NCBI GenBank assembly: GCA_003586115.2
Contig: QVOM02000102.1
Location: 1,589,561-1,653,560 of the forward strand
DNA from: Salvator merianae
Taxonomy: Eukaryota; Chordata; Lepidosauria; Squamata; Teiidae
Reading direction: 5' to 3'
Length of the DNA stretch: 64,000 nucleotides
This document shows, one piece after another, positions 20,901 through 33,139 of this stretch. A program made the translations under genes and the position numbers. A model generated the notes under the pieces. That model worked only from the letters and a program-made list of their open reading frames with translations. It ran no database searches and had not been told where the DNA came from. Numbering within the stretch: position 1 is the stretch's first letter; the number at the start of each line of letters is the position of its first letter.

Positions 20901-21055
20901 GGAAGTCGGTGGTGTGCTTTATGACGTATCACAGAAATGCGCCTTCCAGTAGTCCAGAATACAGGACGCATGACTTCTGCGCACCTCCTGTGTTTTGGAT
21001 CAGGCCCTTCTGGTATACTGTGGACTTGATTAAATGGCTCTACTGGTGATACCAA

Positions 21056-23050
21056 ACAAGGCCTCTCAATCTGAACACCTAGTGCAGGCAGAGTGGATCA
21101 TCAGGGCATCATGGATCCACACTAATATGTAGAGCTATGAGGCACAGATTAGCATAACATAGGCCTTAATTCTGGCTTAAGGGTTTGTGCAAAGAGAGCC
21201 CTGATGAGAACTTAGTTTTGAGTCATATTTAGCCACTCCAATGTTATGGCTATCTCTTTTCTTCAGTTTTTTGTGCTGGCTAGTGGAATAGAGTTTTTGG
21301 TCCTAGAGAATCCTTGTGGGACCTGGAAGTACAAACCAGAATGGAGATCCAAAATATACCACCCCACAGATAACCTAAATAAGGCAATACGAACCTCAGT
21401 TATATAGAACTGGGAATAGTTTGGATGACACATATCTCTTGTACCTTCCGCACTCTGGAGAGAATCAGAGGCTAGACCTGATAAACATGGTGGTCTGCAT
21501 TCACCTGTGGCTTTGATGGTTACCGTAGTAATGAAGCATTCTTGGAAAATAGTTACAATGGTAAGGAATCATTATTGGGACTATAGATAACTCTATCTGG
21601 ACCCATTTGGATCAGAACTGCCAGGTGGTGCCCCTGGGAAACACAGAACACTAAAACAGGAGACATAGGGAATTAAAATATGTTTTTTTGATTACTGTGT
21701 TGGCATCAGTATGAATAAGAGTGTAATTCAATGCTGGTTTATATAAGCAGATTTCATTGTTTGTCAACAACTACACGTATTATGTGTTCAGAATTGTCAG
21801 GAATATACTGCTATTTAGAACAAGGCTATAGCCAGACAGGTTGTTTTTAGCATAATTATTGTGAAATTATTCCTGAATTGCCAGATGTGCTTCCCTGTGT
21901 CACCTAAGTATTTTGAAATTTCGAGGCAATGTAGCGTAATAAATGTATTGTGGGAAAAAGGACTTTTGTAGTACAAAAGTTTATTCTTACTAAAACAAGC
22001 TCCCATTTGGATTTACTGTGTGAGAACTTCTGTTCTCAAATACAGCCTGAACTTCATTCACAAATATAGCCTGAACTTTGAAGTTGCAGAAGCCTGTAGC
22101 TACAAATTATTGGTTCCCCATTCAACCAATACGGAAGCAGGTAGAGGGGGCAGGCCATGTGCATAGGAATTTCTCAACATCCTAGTATAATTGCCATACC
22201 TACCAGCTGACAACACACTATTTTTCTCTTGTGTGAGTGCAGTTTGTGACTGTTGTGAAATTCGGTAATTTCAAAATTATGGAATATAGTAAAATATTTA
22301 TGTGACATGTGGAGACATCCTAAGATTGTGCTGATTAGCCATTTGGCCGTATCAACATAGAACTGCAAAGGTAACAAATACATCTGTTAACAGTAAAAGT
22401 AAGCGATAAGAAAATTAAATAAGCAGCAGCAGGACTACAGGATTCTTCCACTCCCACCTTGTCACTTCTATCATGTAGTTGCCATAATAATTTGGACTTG
22501 ACTATATTATTCACTGATATGTATTGCTCTATTCTCTTCCAAGAAGTATGGTTTGTTGATTGTATATGTTTGAACATTGTAATAGTTTTGTTTTTGAATA
22601 TTATTTTAATGAAAATAAGATAATAAAATATAATGAAATAAATGTGAACTAAATGCAAATAAATAAATAAAATTCTGCAAGGGAGTTAAAAGAACTCCAT
22701 TAGCTCCACTGAAAGGATAGTACCTGGGTTTTTCATTCCAGGTAGCCCTTCTACAAATAAAAAGTTAAGATTGTTTTGAAAGAAAATAGGATATGTTTTT
22801 CATGATTTTAATTCTCTCTTTTCATATCAATTGCAGACAGTATGATAGGTCGTGTAATCAACATTTTGCACTACCAGAAAGAAATCAGATAAATAATGTA
22901 TAATAAAACAGTATCAGTTTCAATCAGATATCCAAACATTTATTTTATTATTTATTTTTATATTGCCTGCTACCTACATTCAGATCTTAGACTCCCATCC
23001 AGTAGTGATATCACTTCCTTACATTCTATGGAAATTCTTCAAAACAAATG
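21056..23050. other. Unassigned non-coding DNA
   Basis: No coding sequence recognised. 22600-22675 is an AAT/AAATAA-rich tail of the kind that closes LINE or SINE copies, and 22935-23010 has 'tttatttttatattgcc', also common at retroposon ends. The elements they belonged to cannot be delimited. Confidence 0.4.
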
Positions 23051-23059
23051 ACTGAGATG

Positions 23060-23740
23060 GCAATTAGTTGATTTATAGCGAATAAAGGCATTCCTCCATT
23101 CTACAGTAGCAGATGAGCTAAAACAGGTGATCCAATGTGAATCTAACAGACTAGATGTGGTCTTTAGTGCTTATGACAAAATCAGCGACAACCTTAAGGG
23201 TTCCTTAACAGTTGACTCAGATTGCAGGAAAAAGAGGAAACAGCTGAAGCAGTCCATGAGACTTGCTTTGCACTACCACACACAAGAAAACCATAAGAAC
23301 ATGTTACATATCAGGCGCCAATATAAAGCTCTTCTTTTAGCAAAGAAGGCAGCTTATAATGTGAAAGTCTGGGCAGATCTGGAGCTGTCTGTTAAGTCAT
23401 GAAACACTATCTTTTTTTGGAATTTAGTTACAAATAAATTGAAAGAAGTGAGGTTTTCTCTGGATACACCTTTCCCTGCAGTCACATGGGAAGATTTTTA
23501 TAAAGAGCTTTTTAACCCAGTTGGGTCAACATATATTGGTGGACGACCAGAGTCAATCACAAGCAGAGCTTCCTCAGAACAAGGTTCATTAGGTTTCAGG
23601 TCTTCAATCTCAAGGCTTGCCCTGCCATCACACATTGGATGTGACATCCCCTTGCCCAATTACAGTGAAAGATGTCCCACCACAACTAGAGGAAGACCTG
23701 CTATTTGCGTTGCTAGAGTAGCTGCATAGAACCCTCCAGT
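23060..23740 (+). pseudogene. LINE remnant (endonuclease-RT linker region)
   Basis: A frame at 23127-23402 (containing KKRKQLKQSMRLAL and KAAYNVKVWADLE) is followed after one stop by FWNLVTNKLKEVRFSLDTPF and TWEDFYKELFNP. This looks like the linker between endonuclease and reverse transcriptase in jockey-superfamily or L1-like LINEs (charged helix, F-W-...-N, then W-..-F-..-LF). It may derive from the same family as the minus-strand RT remnant at 24110-27140, but the opposite orientation indicates an independent event. Confidence 0.5.
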
Positions 23741-24109
23741 GTTTAACTTTCAGATGTCTCCAGCCATTTCTGATGTGAACCAGCCTGGAAGGGTCTTCAG
23801 AGACTATTCCAGCCATGTAAGTATGGGTTCTGCCCTAATTACTAAATGCCTAGGTGAATATTTTCACTAAATACGTAGAGCTAATCAATATGTTTGGCAT
23901 ATTTCTAAAGGTGACTATTCCAGAGCCTGGGGACCCCTGCAAAGAAGGTCCTCTCTCAAACCACAATTCCAGCAGAGAGGGATGATATTGCCAAGAGGGC
24001 ATTCTCTGCAGATATTAAATAATAGGCAGTTCTGAATGGGAGGAGATGTATGTCCAGCCCTAATCACACATCCTCATCCCTCTTATTGGATTCTCTTATT
24101 TGTTCTAAA

Positions 24110-27100
24110 CATGAATACCTAAGTTGAGATGCCTTAATAAAAATAGAGTAACCTTGCATGTAATAGAAGTATTGGTTACCTGAAGTAAGTAAAGCAATTT
24201 AGCACGAATATCCCAGTACTTTATGTGAAGTAGGAGAGGTTCCAATTAGGAATATCTTACTCAAGAATAAATTTCACAGTTTAACAAAGTGGTAATGTGA
24301 TACATCTCTTTGGTGGTTGGAAACCCATAGTTGCATGATATTTCAGAATAAACAACTTGGTAGAATCTGTCAACCACTTCAATGATTTAGAGCTTTTTAT
24401 GGCTGAGACTGTCTTTTGGGGCACTGATGTCAAATAACCTTAGCTTAAAGATCTCTTTAGCAGACTGGCCAATAGACACTAGGGATGTAAAACCATTCTG
24501 TAAAACAATATTGTTAAGATCTGCAATCCAATTAAAAGTGCGTTCTAATTTAGTTTGTTCTTCCAAGCACATCCTGGATAGACTGTCGAGGCTCATCACC
24601 AAAATTTGCCACCAGTAACTTAAAAATTCAACTTTAATATAAAGATATATCATTTGATAGCCACTCTCTGCTCTGTTGGCAAAATCTGGTGTGGGTTTAT
24701 TCACACAAGATCCATCTGAGAAAGTAGAATTGGTCTATAAATGTGCATATTCTAATCCACAAAGTTCAGGGCCAGAAATTAACTTAGTGATTACTTTGTA
24801 TCCCTTGAGGACAGGAACTTGTGATCCTATAGCTAAAAAGGTATAATAAAGAATTCGTAACTGAGTTGGCCTTCAGGAGACTCTGACTCAACAAATACCA
24901 CAACAAAATATAGGTAAATTTTCTTTTAAAATATTACACTTTTCAATAAAAAAAATTCCTATGCAAATACCAGGTATTGTATGTCTAAATCTATTCTTTA
25001 CAAAACCTAGCACATTTGTTCTTACTTATAGACAGGGTGTTATTTATGCAGTAGATATTAAATTTAGACAATAATCTTCTCCTACCTGAGTCAGAGATAG
25101 CAAGATCATATTATTGGCATAAAGTAAAAAAAATAAATGCCTATCCAGTATCTTTGGCATATAAATGCCTGTAGATTAAATAAGTTTAGGGATAGTGTTC
25201 ACATACAGATTGATCAAGATGGAAGATAATATATATCTGCATCTGACGCCCTTGGATGTAGGAATTCCTCTGATCAAAGACCCATTGATTCCTCTGCAAA
25301 CCCTCAAATATGATTCAGCATAAAGAGCCTGAATTAGACATAATCTAGGGTCCATGCTCAGATTAGCAAGTTTCTTCAAGTGATTACTTCTCTAAATTGA
25401 ATCAAAGACCATACTTAAGTCTATAAAGGTTTTAAAAATATTGCCCTACTTTGCCTTTGTGATCAAATGCTGTAACATAAAGCAATTAGCACTATCAAGT
25501 GACCAGTACAAAACCTGTATTGTTCCTCTAGTAGGAGAGCCCTTTTTTCCACCTAATTTTCTATCTTTGATTGTTATGGGAACAAGTCTGTACACGTGTT
25601 TATCAGTGTTCTCATGAGCAGGATCTTTAAAAGATTAGAGATTTGGTTTGACTGTTAGTCAAATAGGAGCAGCAACCAGAAGAGCAAAGTTTCTGAAATA
25701 AACAAATGCTAATTTGTATCAAGTGAGGACATTTTAACTGTAATCACAGAAAAAAAACACACCAAGTAAAAGTTCTCAATACTAAAAGTTAAGATAAGGC
25801 AGAGAAACAGAACAGATATCAGTCAGGGTTATAGAAGCACTGGGGAATTTCCAAACAATCAGGGCATATTGCTAGGTGGCAGAAGGGCATATTTCTCAGG
25901 GAAGGCAAGTGACAGTAGAACCCAATCTAGCAGCTGTAGAGAGGTGGGGCTCCAAGATGGAACTCTTCAATATAACAAACTTTTCCCCTGTGATTTGCTG
26001 GTTCAAGTTTCTTATTAATTGCTGTCCAACATCATGAACAAGACATCATGAACAACCGATTAGGCCAGCTGACTGTACCCTAGTAGAACCAGACTGTTGA
26101 AGGTTGGGCTGCCCAGACCTTAGCAACACTGAAACAGCTCAAAGTGGAAGAGATAGCTCTAATTTCTTCCTTATACCCAAGAGTGCTTTCAGCAAGGTTC
26201 TTCTTAGAAACAGGAACCCACTCACACAGCATGCACATGAAGTTCATGTCTAGATAGTTTTTGGTGAAGATGGAGTGTGGTGGTGACCCTGATGGGAACA
26301 AGGACACAAGATGATAGACCATAGTTGAAGTGAAGACAAAGGTGGACCCTCACAAGAACACAAGAGATGTAATGGATCCCAGGAAAACCAAGGATGAGAT
26401 CTTCTGGAGCACACACATGCACATACAATAGTGGACTTTGGAGGATACAACACTGAATGGCACCTACCCTTATACTCCAAAACATATCTTCAAGCTGTGG
26501 GGCCTGACGTTTAGGTAGAAACAGAGACAAGGAATTGTCAAACATTCAGTCTTTCCAGGACAGGTAGACAAATTACAGTGATTAAATCAATAATTTAGTT
26601 TGGATGCCACATTAGCATACTAATCTTGCAGCTCTCTTGCCCAGGTCAGGGGTACTGTTAGTTCAAGCAGTGTCGTGTTGTTGCAAGCTGATGAGATTTA
26701 ACTGTCTCGTAGCACAAACAGTCAAACACACTAGTGTTTTCAGCAAAAATTAGGCAATGTGAAAGAGTGGAGCTAGCAGATCAAGGCACATGTGTGTGAC
26801 TGTGCTACTTACATGGTCTAGTACACAGTAGGTTTTGTTCTGAGTGCATCCCATTCTGTTACTGGTCACTTGCCTCTTCTGATCCAGATTCCTGCACTCT
26901 TACTACATGTGTTCAGGCTTTTAAAAAGATAAACCATAACACAATGCAAGGTATCTCACATACAATTTAGGGGCAACATCAATAAAGGTAATGAGTCCAT
27001 AGTTATTTGGATCTCCACTGCTTCCTTTTTTGTGAGTGAACACAGCTATGACTAGTCTCCACATTTCCTGAATGCAGTAAACATGACTGATATGACTGAA

Positions 27101-27140
27101 CTGTCCAGTAAGTAAAGAGACCAGCAATCAGTGTTTATAT
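24110..27140 (-). pseudogene. LINE reverse-transcriptase remnant, interrupted
   Basis: On the minus strand, 27127-26921 reads HKKGSSGDPNNYGLITFI (RT start; the family has a KKG..-DP-NYRPISL motif). 25560-25430 reads, with frameshifts, EEQYRFCTGH ... TFIDLSMVFDSI (RT block A, where D-L-..-A-F-D is expected). 25379-25176 reads LCLIQALYAESYLRV ... GIPTSKGVR (block B region). About 24704-24387 holds a Cys/Trp-bearing C-terminal part. The YADD block falls in a decayed part (LLYANNM near 25110). Many stops are present. The sequence between 26917 and 25655 is an inserted LTR-like repeat. The clade is uncertain. Confidence 0.65.
25655..26917 (-). mobile_element. Solo-LTR-like dispersed repeat, copy 1
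   Basis: This stretch aligns by eye with 35035-36247 over its length (for example 'tttcagcaaggttcttcttagaaacaggaaccca' against 'tttcagcaaaatccttcatgaagcaggaaccca', written here only to show the match in short parts). On the minus strand both begin with TG and both contain a block of short tandem units (26236-26470 here). It interrupts a LINE, with similar 'tctt(t)ttaaaag' text on the two sides. No gag, pol or env frame is present. The LTR identity is inferred from size, TG start, tandem enhancer-like block and an AATAAA/ATTAAA word near the far end. Confidence 0.4.
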
Positions 27141-28540
27141 GGGAGACAATCTTCCCCAGGAGTTCCATTTTATCTTAGGAAAAAAAAAAGATGTTTAATG
27201 TCTTGCATCATCATCAGTGGCGCAGTTTTGGGCAGACACCTGTTTTGAGCAGCCATCAATTCTTTGTTGCAATACTCAAATTTATTAGCCTCTTTATTTC
27301 CTCTTAATAGAGGAAAAATAAAAATCTTCTCAGGATGCTGCTACTACTGAAATACCAATATTAAACAGAAATATTTGACTTGTAATTTATCAGAGATTAA
27401 TTCTCCAAAATAGCAGAATTGGAGTCTTTTGCAGCATTCTCCATTTCTGACCAAAGATGGACCAAGTACCACGATATGATACTTACAGGATACAAGTTCT
27501 TTATAGGCTTGTCACAAGGAAAGCATTTTATTGTAACTGCTGTTTGATGGATGTCTTGATGTGTAGCACATAGCTGATCTAAGAAATTGCTAGTTAGGTG
27601 ATTTTTGTGGATAGAATACCATGAAGTTGAAAATTTGGACAGCTCGCAAAGCAGCTGAAGTTATTAATCATATGTTTACTTTTGCAAATGGACTTTGTGT
27701 CTGTGGGCATGAATGTATACACTGTCCCAAATATTTGCTTGTGCTATTTTTCTGACCTTATGAACAATTACCAGCCACATTGCTTTTAATACCATGGAGG
27801 TGTGAGTGACATTGTTTTTTAAAAGATTTCATTGGAAAGAAAGAAAGAAAGAATGTGAATATTTTAATTGCTGGTAGCACCCTGAAAATATTTATTGGCT
27901 AAGCATTCCATGTATGAAGGATTGCTCTTCCCCCCATGACTGTTTTTATAGTATGGTTTTATGTGTTTATTTTATCTGCTTTTATTTCAAACTACTACAA
28001 GATTTATATGAGAAGCAGTATATAAATATTTTAAATATGTAAACAAAAAAGCTGCTAAATGCCATCAACCAATTTTCTGAAGAATAGTAGCAAATATCTC
28101 AGAGAAAGTCATGCGCTGTCTGAATGTGGTTTCAATTGCTTTTTAAAATGCTTCAGAACCTATAAAACGATAAAAAGTGTGGTGAAATCTATAAAATTTA
28201 TAGAACCTATAAAAAGATAAAATTAGTGTGGTGAAATCTGTGAATCCAAACCTCAACACTGAAGACATTTGGGAACAAAAAAAAAAAAAAAAAAAAGGAC
28301 TGACCTCTTTAATAATTATTTGCTGGATCTGTCTACCACTTTCATGGCATCTTGAATGCACCATGACATTGGCTCCTGGTTGTGTATTCTGTACAGAGGA
28401 AGAGTGGAGCACCTGCATGGATGCTGTATTCCTTGTCCACAGAGCTGCTTGAAGAGCTATGAGCTCTTGCCTCAAGCCATCCCACAAGGGGACTGCATTG
28501 TGTATTTGGCCACAAGGAATGGCTGATGGGGACATTCTCT
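27141..28540. other. Unassigned DNA with retroposon tails
   Basis: 27835-27853 is (GAAA)n. 28003-28045 reads 'gagaagcagtatataaat' plus AT-rich tail, the typical 3' end of L2/CR1-like reptile retroposons. 28150-28245 contains two and a half imperfect tandem units ('agaacctataaaa-gataaaa', 'gtgtggtgaaatct'). 28277-28296 is an A run. No gene seen. Confidence 0.5.
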
Positions 28541-29052
28541 GCGCTTGATCCCCCTGCCATCAAGATTCAGAGTGGGAGTCCTATTCTAACAGTGGGGCAG
28601 CCACTGGCTGCAGCAAGGGAATTCCCAGGTGTGATTCTGGCAGGTTTAGGAGGCTTTCTGCCCTCTGGATCAGAATAATATGTGATGTTAGCAGGGGAAA
28701 GGTTGTCATTTTGATGGAGGAGGGAAAGACAGCCTCTCCTTTCTAAACCACAGCTGATGCTGATGTTGATGCGGGGGAGGGGGCTTTCCTGACCATCAGA
28801 ATAATGCCTAGGGATTCCCTCACTGCAATTTTGACAGGTAGGGGCATCAGGCAGGCTGCAGAAAGCATGTTGCTGTTTGAAGAGAAGTGGATGCTCCTCT
28901 TAATTCAGGAAGGGAGCGCACTGCACTTGCAGTCCTCTTCCTTTTCCGATGTAGAGATTGCCATAATTTGCTTTCTTCTGTTTTAGTCTGTAACTGCTTC
29001 CTATAAAAGCCTCCTGTGCTAATAGTAATACAATCCTTATATATATAAGTAA

Positions 29053-29101
<49 letters not shown>

Positions 29102-29620
29102 CATATAGTATTTCAAAAAATATTTCCCCCCCAAAGCCTTGTTTTTTTCCTCCCGCTTCTTCCAATTTTCCTGCTTCTCAGGCTAAAATCCTCCAATATC
29201 ACCATTTCACTCCTTTTCTTTCTTTTTCCTCACCTGGTATATTGCCTCCTCTAGTTTATTACAAATTTTAGTGTTATAGGTAGACGTGCAAACAAAACCT
29301 TTTAGTCATGTAAGGATATATTTCCTGCCACTTGATGCCCTATTTTTTTCACAGCAATATAAAGGGTCTTGAAAGGGTGGTATTTGTGTTGCTTTTTCTT
29401 GATCCAAAATGAAGATTCAGGAGCACGCGTGAAGTCCCTTTTGTGACTGGACTGCGAAAATTTGTCTTTTAAAAAGAAGATAAAGTAACAAACACTCTAT
29501 AGAAATTAAATAGCCTCCTTATCATGTAAATGTCACGGTAAGATTGATAGTTTTCTTAGCCGATAAAAGACTTTAAAAGCCCAGAATGGTATATATATAT
29601 TTTTTCTATTTTAGAAAGAC
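28541..29620. other. Unassigned DNA around an (AT)n microsatellite
   Basis: 28541-28970 is GC-moderate repeat-like DNA (scattered 'tgctgatgctgatgttgatg') with no recognised frame. (AT)n occupies 29055-29098. 29100-29620 is CT-rich then AT-rich and unassigned. Confidence 0.45.
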
Positions 29621-31200
29621 TGTTTCTGCACAGGAAGAGGAAGGACACTTCAGCCATAACATTCTTCCCCCTATGCTTTAATAGAAGTGATCATTTCTCC
29701 TGTAGAGAACTGGTAATGCACCAGGTTTCAGTTATGCCAATAATATTAATTTGCTTATTCATCACTAGGCACTCCACTGCTCTAGTTTGCCTCGGAGGCT
29801 TCTGGAATTAGCATATAAACATTTGTATGCACTCCTCAGCTACAGACTCAGTCCTGTAAGACCATGGGAATTCTTAGACTGATCCTTTTATCTTTCTGCT
29901 TGAATATTATTGAGTAGTTTCCTACTAAACTCAGTTCCATGTGTATAATTCCAAGCCTCCTCACTCAAACGTGCACTTTCCTGAACCAGATCCTCCTATT
30001 GGCTTTTCTACAGGAATCAATTGAAAAGCTTCTCTACAGCAACAGTCTGGTTCCATCTTGGTTCAAGTGCAACTCATCCCTATTTGGGCTTGTCCCAAAA
30101 TATTCCTCAGTGCCCAATGAATCTAAATCCTTCTTCTTGACACCACTGCCTCATCCACCACTTGAGGCCCCTGAGTTGTGCATTTCTAGCTGGCCCTGCA
30201 TGTGGAAAAGGGAGCTTTTCTCAGAAAACAACCTTGGATGACCTGGAGTCAATCTTCTACCTGACAACCTAAATTTTGCTTCCGGGATTCCCTGCTTAGA
30301 CTTCTAAACCATTGGGTCCTCCCTAGCACTGTATATATGCCTATCTAGAGACTGCATGATGTCTGCTACCTTTGCAACTGACAGGCAAGTTATTATGCCA
30401 TCCAGATGCCCATCACAAACCTGTCTATATTCTTATAATCTACAAGAAGTCTCCCTCCTGTAACACGTGGAGGAGTATCCTTGGTGCAAGGGAATATAGG
30501 CACATTATCAGCTCCTGTTAGTCTCTGCATTTTATGTTAATTTCTGATATAATTCATATAGTTTGAAAGGTATCATGACCTTAGTTATAGCTGTATGCAT
30601 GCTGGGTAAGAATGAGAAGGGAAAGAGGAAGTGTTGGAATGTTTGGGATAAGGCTTGAATGTTTCTTCTTGTCAATTCAGGGAGGCCAGATGAGTGGGTA
30701 TTGTACTGCATTAAGAGATAAGGATGGTACCTGGTGCTGTAGTGTAGGGGCAGGGAAAGAAAACTGGGTATAAATGAATAAGATTGTGAAAACTAAATCA
30801 CTTTTGCAATTAATAAAATTCTTTGCAAGGTTCTCTGAATAAAGGAGGGTGGCTTTCCTTTAATTGTTCCTGAGATTCTAGCAGAGTCTCTTACACATCC
30901 TCTAAAGAAGCAGTCCCAACTAAGGGAGCCTGCCCTTCTTCCTCTTCCTGATGTCTTTCCTGCCTAAAACCTCAGTTTTCCAAGGTAACTCGAGGCCTGC
31001 ACACCATGGAGTGGGATGCTTCTACTGCATCCCCAAATACCTCATCCTCATGTCTGTCTCTTTTTCTTTGTTTCTCCATGTCTGTTACCTTGGCTTCAAG
31101 AGAAGAAACCTGTTTCCAAAGAGCCTGGAGCTTATTATACAGAGCACATATCCATGATTTCTGCCCAGCAGGCAGAAAGTTTATATGTGACACTCAATGC
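29620..31200 (-). pseudogene. CR1 LINE ORF1 remnant with esterase-domain relic
   Basis: On the minus strand the first part (31193-30972) is a frame with LPAGQKSWICALYNKLQALW, KQVSSLEAKVTDMEKQRKR and further charged residues: a short Cys-bearing start plus coiled coil as in CR1 ORF1. Farther on (30450-30000), with stops and shifts, the text follows the SGNH-type esterase of CR1 ORF1. A segment around PEAKFRLSGRRL is followed by TEEYFGTSPNRDELHLNQDG (30061-30078 codes DELHLN; the family has RDGLHLN, which supplies the catalytic Asp-x-x-His block). The element ends without ORF2 near 29620. It is dead. Confidence 0.65.
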
Positions 31201-31244
31201 AAAATATGGGAAAGCCCACCTTCTCCCTGCTGGCTATCTACTTT

Positions 31245-31680
31245 CATTACTTTTAACTTATTTTCTTACTATTTAAATGATTTTTTTATTACCACATAAT
31301 TTATTTTTTTTGCTTTTTGTTACTATTTATATTTCATGCATCATTAGGCACATGGGCCGCTCAAATTGATCTTGCTTCTCACAGCAGAGGAAAGTGGGTC
31401 CTCCTACTAGCTGCTGTGAATTGGCACCAACTGCAAGCCCCTCCTTCCTCAACCATATGCTCAGGCTGACTTAAAAACCCACCCACTCTGGAAGCTAAAC
31501 CAGCCACACAGCAAGTGCCCATCAAACTCTCCAAAACGAAGAAGATTCAGCTCACAAATTTACCAGAGCACCAGCAGTTATTCCTCCAAATTCCTCTGCC
31601 AAACTCCTGCTCCCTTTCCTTTGGTTTGATCTCAGGAGAGCAGCTTTTTTCCACTTGAGATCACATTTAAACTGACCTTG
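31245..31680 (-). repeat. Dispersed 430-bp repeat next to CR1 ORF1 (putative 5' UTR), copy 1
   Basis: This aligns by eye with 60980-61400: shared words include 'ccattaggcac/cattaggcac', 'caactgcaagcccctcct', 'ccagcagttatt', 'ccaaattcctctg' and 'cttccacttgag'. Here it lies directly upstream of a minus-strand CR1 ORF1, so I infer it is the CR1 5' untranslated region. An unrelated repeat is also possible. Confidence 0.5.
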
Positions 31681-31689
31681 CTTCTTGAC

Positions 31690-32660
31690 AATGAAGAATT
31701 TCAAGTAGCACTTCATACAGCTCTACACTAAAGTGCTCTACTGGCATTTATAAGGACATAGGAGGTGAAGAACATAGTGATGAGGATGCTATGCTCTTCC
31801 TGCGTGCTGAATGCACTATGAAGGCACAGTGTCATGTAGTCATTGCACCTTCACTGTGCATTAACTGTGTTATAAAGACACTAGGCAGATTCTAGAGCCC
31901 GTGCAGAAAGTCTCCTTATAGTCACTGATAGTCAGCCTTTCTGATGTCTGAATGGATCCTTCAATAAACGGGCTCCACCATATTCAAACCATGCCTAGCC
32001 TTTGTTACAGCATAATCATGTACAGCTGATGTACAACAATGGGTGCTGAAAAAGAACAATGGGCCATTGCAAAACTACGGTCTTTGATCTTAGGCTCCAG
32101 AGAGAAACTAATAAATGGCACAAAATAAGGAGTTGATCATTAATTCACTTCCTTCCTGCTAGCTCTAGTTTGTTTTCCATAAATGTAAATTCCAAGCAAA
32201 GTTTTTATTTTAATTTGTACCTTTTTTCTGGTTTTCTGTAGTAAATGAAAAACACACATAATGACTGATCTAGGGTAGTACTGGAGCATATTCACAGTAG
32301 ATTTTAAAGTATAAAAAGGGTGAGGTTTGAAATCAAAAATGAGAAAACAAGAACTTGGGAACCTCTCAGACACTTTCTCCCTTTCCCTTTCATTCTGTTG
32401 CATGACAAGCACAAGTTGGGTGTGATAAGGTATGGAGAGATCATATACTTTTAAGTATTTGGAGATTTGGCCTAGCTGAGATCTAAGAATCATGCATAGA
32501 ATATAATGTCTGAGGAGGCATGGATGTATTAAAAGGTCTTTTTTTTTTTGAAAGGGGTTCTATTTCCTTTGCTTTGGCTTAAAAGTTGGGAGTGAAGCAG
32601 AACAAATGGATTTTATCCAGGTTTTGTAATGTAAACTCCCGCAGAACCTTCTCCTAAACA
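31690..32660. other. Unassigned non-coding DNA
   Basis: No recognised repeat. A 117-codon minus-strand open frame (32493-32140) has no domain I can name and no coding context. 32532-32550 is a T run. Confidence 0.4.
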
Positions 32661-33031
32661 GTGTGTAGATATTTTGTGGAGGCCCAAGCAATCAGGAGCA
32701 TCTCTACAATTGTTGTCCACAGCTGTTCTGGGTGCAGCTGGACTGCTTCTGGTATGCAGCATTTGCATCCACTTCTGGGTGTGAATGCTACAGACTGTGG
32801 TGCAGTGTAGCTGCAGCTGTAGCTGCAGTCACACACCACATCCCTGGTCACCATGGCAGTGGCCAGATGTTTCCACGGCTGCTGTTATGGTGGGATGGCT
32901 GGCATTCACACTGCAAGTGATAGAAGTCTGGTTCTGGGTTGTTCCATCTCTCACAGTGTGGATGGCCACCACACTGTGGAGACTTTTCTTTGTGGGGATT
33001 CAATCATTCCAAGGTGGAAAGTGTAAGGCTC
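32661..33031 (+). mobile_element. MITE, GGGCC-type terminus family, copy 3 (left-truncated)
   Basis: This contains the family's internal blocks in order: 'ttgttgtccacagctgttctggg-gcagctgg', 'ctgcagctgtagctgcag', 'caccatggcagtggccagatgttt', and the terminal hairpin with 'attccaaggtggaaagtgtaagg' at 32995-33030. The left terminus is missing. Confidence 0.65.
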
Positions 33032-33139
33032 TTAGATAAGCCCACTGCAATTTTTGCTTATCCCTATCCCAAAAAGAAATATACTGCCTTACCAGACACC
33101 TTGATTTTAATCTTTTATATAGATTTGAAATTTTTTAAA

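Larger units (their letters stand above)
19274..20907 (-). mobile_element. Short L1 insertion with both ends, ORF2 mostly deleted
   Basis: A perfect 15-bp target duplication, GGTGGTGTGCTTTAT, lies at 19259-19273 and 20908-20922. On the minus strand the element opens with a GC-rich 5' region (20907-20141) starting near GGGGAAGATGGCCGAATG, which contains a (TTTC)n/(GAAA)n tract. It then starts a 117-codon frame (20140-19787), MNSVAASQIYFLKKMDAIFQ..., with a heptad-like segment (METQRLTFERL, ALRTELHETKDKAL-type) resembling the L1 ORF1 coiled coil. From about 19800 to 19290 it carries what looks like the ORF2 C-terminus and 3' UTR, ending in an A-rich tail (19287-19274 on the other strand). At 1634 bp it is far shorter than a full L1 of about 6 kb. 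Confidence 0.8.
18991..21055. mobile_element. Dispersed DNA-transposon-like element D, copy 1, split by L1
   Basis: 18991-19273 and 20923-21055 together align with the uninterrupted copy at 47475-47835: shared wording includes 'aacagccag-cctgctgattctg', 'acatgagctt', and near the end 'cacctcctgtgtt-tggatcag'. The two ends are weakly inverted relative to each other, suggesting a terminal-inverted-repeat element. The 19274-20907 segment is a later L1 insertion. Confidence 0.6.

Noticed and set aside
23060..27140. Twin-priming inversion of one LINE (plus-strand part at 23060, minus-strand part at 24110-27140)
   Set aside because: In twin priming the inverted part lies at the 5' side of the element. 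Here the plus-strand fragment is beyond the 3' end, so two separate events are more likely.
28541..28990. Second copy of the LINE 5' region seen at 7380-7790
   Set aside because: Similar tone (ctgctg-rich) but no convincing stretch of aligned words.
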